Assembly: GCA_964543125.1 (NCBI GenBank)
Contig: CAZIWX010000012.1
Span: 1-42,485 of the forward strand
Source: CAZIWX01 sp964543125
Lineage (GTDB): Bacteria > Fidelibacterota > UBA8477
DNA: 42,485 nucleotides
Direction of reading: 5' to 3'
Within the stretch, counting starts at the first letter, position 1, and each line of letters starts with the position of its first letter. This document shows positions 41,768 through 42,485 of the stretch, one piece after another. A program made the position numbers and the translations under genes. Below the pieces are notes generated by a model. The model saw nothing but the letters and a program-made list of their open reading frames with translations, had not been told where the DNA came from and searched no databases.

Positions 41768-42346
41768 ATGTCTAAAAACATCAGGGGTACACAGACCGAA
41801 AAGAATTTGCTAATTGCATTTGCCGGTGAATCACAGGCGAGAAACAGATACACATATTATTCCGGTGTAGCTAAAAAAGAGGGCCTGGTACAGATATCGG
41901 ACATATTCGGAGAAACCGCAAACCAGGAAAGAGAACACGCCAAAAGGTTCTTCAAATTTCTTGAAGGCGGTGATGTACAGATAACGGAAATATTTCCCGC
42001 CGGAGTAATAGGGACAACTCTTGAAAACTTAAAAGCTGCCGCAGCCGGTGAGGAACACGAATGGACGCGGATGTATCCGGATTTTGCAAAAGTGGCCCGG
42101 GAGGAGGGGCTTATACAAGTTGCAGCGGCTTTTGAGGCCATATCAATTGCTGAAAAACAACACGGCAAGCGCTACCAAGAACTTGCGGATAACCTTGAGG
42201 CCGGAAGGGTGTTCAAGAGAAATGGAAAGGTTGTGTGGCGTTGCAGAAATTGCGGCTACCTGCACGAGTCGGAGACGGCGCCAAAAGTTTGTCCGGCGTG
42301 CTTGCATCCCCAGGCCTATTTTGAATTGTTGGGTGAAAATTGGTAG
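41768..42346 (+). CDS. rbr: Rubrerythrin
   Basis: A 192-residue non-haem iron peroxidase that reduces hydrogen peroxide in the cytoplasm of anaerobes and microaerophiles. The four-helix di-iron domain has the ligand-bearing AFAGESQARNRYTYY, ETANQEREHAKRFF, and AAFEAISIAEKQHGKRY. The C-terminal rubredoxin-like domain carries two CxxC pairs, CRNCGYLHES and CPACLHPQAYF. AAGGGGG precedes the ATG. Normal length and order. The final 139 bases of the window contain no gene I can support; a GC-rich stretch near 42467-42483 followed by T's may be the start of a terminator. Confidence 0.95.
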   Translation: MSKNIRGTQTEKNLLIAFAGESQARNRYTYYSGVAKKEGLVQISDIFGETANQEREHAKRFFKFLEGGDVQITEIFPAGVIGTTLENLKAAAAGEEHEWTRMYPDFAKVAREEGLIQVAAAFEAISIAEKQHGKRYQELADNLEAGRVFKRNGKVVWRCRNCGYLHESETAPKVCPACLHPQAYFELLGENW

Positions 42347-42485
42347 CCCCGAAAGCAGATTCGCGGGACGAGGCGAAATGGCGGATTCGGGTTGTTCGGG
42401 AGTGGTTATTAGCCGCCGGCTTGATGGTTTTCCGTTCCGGGTGTGGGGCAGTGAAAACTTCTAGTATAAAGGCCCCCGGGTTTTG

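Overview
The window reads as an ordinary bacterial chromosome of roughly 50-55% G+C, interrupted by two AT-richer accessory islands. Gene content suggests an uncultured, probably anaerobic or microaerophilic lineage near the FCB group (KSB1/Calditrichota/Marinimicrobia-like); this is inference only, because there is no rRNA gene. Pointers are single-chain glycyl-tRNA synthetase, a short archaeal-type prolyl-tRNA synthetase, a bacterial PC4-like protein, a DUF2723 membrane protein, butyrate kinase, an octaheme cytochrome and rubrerythrin. No tRNA, rRNA or CRISPR was seen.

Layout. 1-4.6 kb (minus): coiled-coil zinc-ribbon protein (cut by the edge), an alpha/beta hydrolase, a class A beta-lactamase fused to an alpha/beta hydrolase, and two membrane proteins. 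4.7-9.7 kb (plus): butyrate kinase, topA, glycyl-tRNA synthetase. 9.9-14.7 kb (minus): accessory island 1. 14.8-17.7 kb: glutaryl-CoA dehydrogenase, divergent from fetAB-like exporter genes. 18-20 kb: octaheme cytochrome divergent from an Rrf2 regulator. 20.5-22.4 kb (minus): M28 peptidase and PC4-like protein. 22.5-32.4 kb (plus): DUF2007, hisS, ClC channel, SpoU methyltransferase, DUF2723, glycosyltransferase, cation efflux. 32.5-38.1 kb (minus): DUF2804, MFS transporter, two exported proteins, proS. 38.2-41.3 kb (plus): accessory island 2. Then a possibly broken gene and rubrerythrin.

The most interesting signal is the pair of islands. Both look like debris of small chromosomal integrons. 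Three or four remnants of the C-terminal part of an integron-type tyrosine recombinase (IntI) lie in the window, all missing the N-terminal half. Each lies just 5' of, and in the same direction as, an AT-rich single-gene unit bounded by GTTAGCC/GGCTAAC-type core boxes. Two attC-like folded sites are convincing (40305-40364 and 12391-12515) and a third is probable (41081-41169). The cassette cargo is a membrane protein with an HExxH motif, a class C beta-lactamase-like protein with a membrane domain inserted in its catalytic fold, an ion-transporter-superfamily permease, and a mazEF toxin-antitoxin pair with its own promoter. Same-direction integrase and cassettes are the reverse of the textbook layout and match the less common 'inverted integrase' arrangement.

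Other points of interest are the beta-lactamase/hydrolase fusion, an octaheme cytochrome beside a three-cysteine Rrf2 regulator, two short inverted-repeat elements without coding capacity, and a 27-codon ORF with a near-perfect Shine-Dalgarno just upstream of proS.
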